Shown here: positions 5,038-5,178 of the stretch, piece after piece
How the letters are laid out: each line of letters opens with the position of its first letter
Position numbering within the stretch: position 1 is the first letter of the stretch
NCBI GenBank assembly: GCA_027297005.1
Contig: JAPUIN010000324.1
Location: 1 to 5,178, forward strand
Length of the DNA: 5,178 nt
Reading direction: 5' to 3'
Source of the DNA: Acidobacteriota bacterium
Lineage (GTDB): Bacteria > Acidobacteriota > Polarisedimenticolia > Gp22-AA2
Program-made: the position numbers and the translations under genes
Notes under the pieces: model-generated
What the model was told of the DNA's origin: nothing
The model's input: only the letters and a program-made list of their open reading frames with translations
Databases searched by the model: none

Positions 5038-5044
5038 CCTCCCC
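5038..5044 (-). promoter_or_regulatory. Ribosome binding site that decides the mqnD start
   Basis: GGGGAGG on the minus strand ends immediately before the ATG at 5037 (zero spacing) and 9 bases before the ATG at 5028. Normal spacing therefore favours 5028 as the start codon. Confidence 0.65.
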
Positions 5045-5063
5045 GGCGATCCGGGATCGGGCG

Positions 5064-5069
5064 ATTATA
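5064..5069 (-). promoter_or_regulatory. Possible -10 box upstream of mqnD
   Basis: A perfect TATAAT on the minus strand, about 36 bases before the mqnD start at 5028. No recognisable -35 box lies 15-18 bases further upstream (GAGCAA or GGAGCA at best), and there is no extended TG. It overlaps the TAA stop of the upstream reading frame, so it may be a by-product of that stop codon. If real, it would let the mqnD-ygfZ-cbiX group be transcribed apart from the transporter gene. Confidence 0.35.
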
Positions 5070-5178
5070 AACCCCGGAGAGGATATTGCTCCCTCCGTGC
5101 GGCCAGGAAGACCAAAAGGACGCCGAAAACCGCAATCACAGCCGCCGCGCAGAACAGGCCGGGGACGCCCAGGCGGCT
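5065..5178 (-). CDS. C-terminal end of a probable membrane transporter (partial)
   Basis: A frame open from the window edge encodes 37 residues ending at TAA (5065-5067). It contains a clear hydrophobic helix (GLFCAAAVIAVFGVLLVFLAA) followed by a short basic tail (RREQYPLRGL). A final transmembrane helix with positively charged residues just after it is what the C-terminus of a multi-pass permease, for example of the major facilitator superfamily, would look like. The family cannot be fixed from so little. The stop lies 36 bases before the mqnD start on the same strand, so it may be the first visible gene of the same operon. Confidence 0.6.
   Translation of the reverse strand, partial: SRLGVPGLFCAAAVIAVFGVLLVFLAARREQYPLRGL

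Noticed and set aside
4048..5070. Long plus-strand frame (340 codons) opposite mqnD and ygfZ
   Set aside because: The antisense shadow of two well-recognised genes in GC-rich DNA. The translation has no recognisable motifs and is rich in Arg, Asp and Pro, as expected for such shadows.
1..5178. CRISPR array, insertion sequence, prophage or toxin-antitoxin content
   Set aside because: No regularly spaced repeats, no terminal inverted repeats around a transposase, and all substantial frames are accounted for by housekeeping-type genes.

Overview
This is a GC-rich bacterial chromosome segment made of housekeeping genes. Nothing in it suggests a phage, plasmid or transposon. A futalosine-pathway-type (MqnD-like) protein, a tpiA-secG-tRNA-Leu block and GC-rich codon use fit a Gram-negative, probably poorly cultivated lineage. 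Acidobacteriota, Deltaproteobacteria-like or Eisenbacteria-like groups are possible, but the window alone cannot settle this.

Plus strand, 1-1437: the 3' part of tpiA (triosephosphate isomerase), then a 240-base gap. The gap holds inverted and tandem repeats and a candidate promoter. After it come secG (Sec translocase subunit) and a complete tRNA-Leu(GAG) with an encoded CCA end. The order secG then tRNA-Leu(GAG) is the same as in Escherichia coli (secG-leuU).

Minus strand, 5178 down to 1447, in transcription order: the last 37 codons of a probable membrane transporter; an MqnD-like protein; a YgfZ/GcvT-fold folate-binding protein; and a short CbiX/SirB-type sirohydrochlorin chelatase. The mqnD-ygfZ and ygfZ-cbiX junctions are both 4-base ATGA overlaps, so these three are very likely one translationally coupled operon. 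A 90-base gap with its own extended -10 promoter candidate then leads to trxB and a small acidic protein of 60 residues. That small gene ends 10 bases from the 3' end of the convergent tRNA, and I see no terminator between them.

By inference the minus-strand genes share a redox and cofactor theme: menaquinone-type synthesis, Fe-S protein maintenance, sirohaem or cobalamin metal insertion, and thiol reduction. No new multi-gene system is evident. The best leads are at residue level. TrxB has Ser-Ala-Thr-Cys where the family has its Cys-Ala-Thr-Cys redox centre, together with an extra cysteine in its FAD glycine loop. Triosephosphate isomerase lacks the usual loop-6 tryptophan. The MqnD-like protein has an altered N-terminal signature. 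These should be checked against relatives before being called lineage traits.
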